DNA of 64,000 nt from Bradyrhizobium sp. CB82 (GTDB lineage: Bacteria; Pseudomonadota; Alphaproteobacteria; Rhizobiales; Xanthobacteraceae). Made by a program: the position numbers and the translations under genes. The stretch covers positions 2,485,001-2,549,000 of the forward strand of contig NZ_CP121650.1 in NCBI RefSeq assembly GCF_029714405.1, written 5' to 3'. Position 1 is the stretch's first letter; every line of letters starts with the position of its first letter. Under the pieces are notes generated by a model. That model was not told the DNA's origin, did no database searches, and worked only from the letters and a program-made list of their open reading frames with translations. Below, one piece after another: positions 64,000-64,000 of this stretch.

Positions 64000-64000
64000 C

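Overview
The window reads as chromosomal DNA of a Bradyrhizobium-type alphaproteobacterium (Nitrobacteraceae); this is inferred, with no search run. The signs are high GC with strong third-position GC bias, several families of short palindromic intergenic repeats, a class III cyclase-TolB-TPR regulator, an orphan Flp pilin, DUF2336 and DUF1328 proteins, an AsmA giant protein and a LigA with a rhizobial-style zinc finger. No rRNA, tRNA or CRISPR array was seen.

1-9.6 kb is a conserved housekeeping block: the 3' end of bamD, recN, ligA, an Xaa-Pro aminopeptidase, prmA, an Flp pilin with its own terminator, and a hexapeptide acetyltransferase. Two decayed genes (a GIY-YIG protein and a Bcr/CflA-type transporter) lie between repeats. 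9.8-25 kb holds envelope and metabolic genes: a phytoene-desaturase-like oxidoreductase, a membrane spermidine-synthase-like protein, a GDPD, an L,D-transpeptidase, a two-gene ABC exporter, two paralogous secreted alpha/beta hydrolases on either side of a threonine-synthase-like gene, an ICMT-type methyltransferase, an SDR epimerase, an Mpo1-like protein, and a coupled Cys-rich/OmpA pair. 25-32.8 kb has a UvrD/PcrA helicase carrying an in-frame palindromic repeat, DUF1328, a thioesterase, a GlcD-type oxidase and a secreted His/Gly-rich protein with two Spy-like modules.

32.7-41.7 kb is the accessory region. A 3.5-kb segment (cyclase regulator plus a frameshifted IS110 transposase) is bracketed by 186-bp direct repeats that duplicate the 3' end of a small gene. 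Then come a diheme cytochrome c, an extradiol-dioxygenase-like protein, and a porin-like gene cleanly split by an IS256-family element with a 9-bp target duplication.

41.9-64 kb returns to backbone: a SulP transporter, a secreted caspase-like protein, a LysR/DoxX divergent pair, a Tat-dependent TRAP system (DctP plus fused DctQM) with a 2-hydroxyacid dehydrogenase, an MFS carrier, a TetR/P450 divergent pair sharing a 13-bp inverted-repeat operator, an AsmA protein, DUF2336, a frameshifted LTA-synthase-like gene and the C-terminal part of a Ca2+/H+ antiporter.

The strongest observations are genome-dynamics signals: the repeat inside the helicase gene, the 186-bp flanked island, the exactly reconstructable IS256 disruption, a 14-bp tandem array that starts at a stop codon, and a 129-bp multi-stem repeat present three times. 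I did not find a multi-gene system that I could defend as wholly new.
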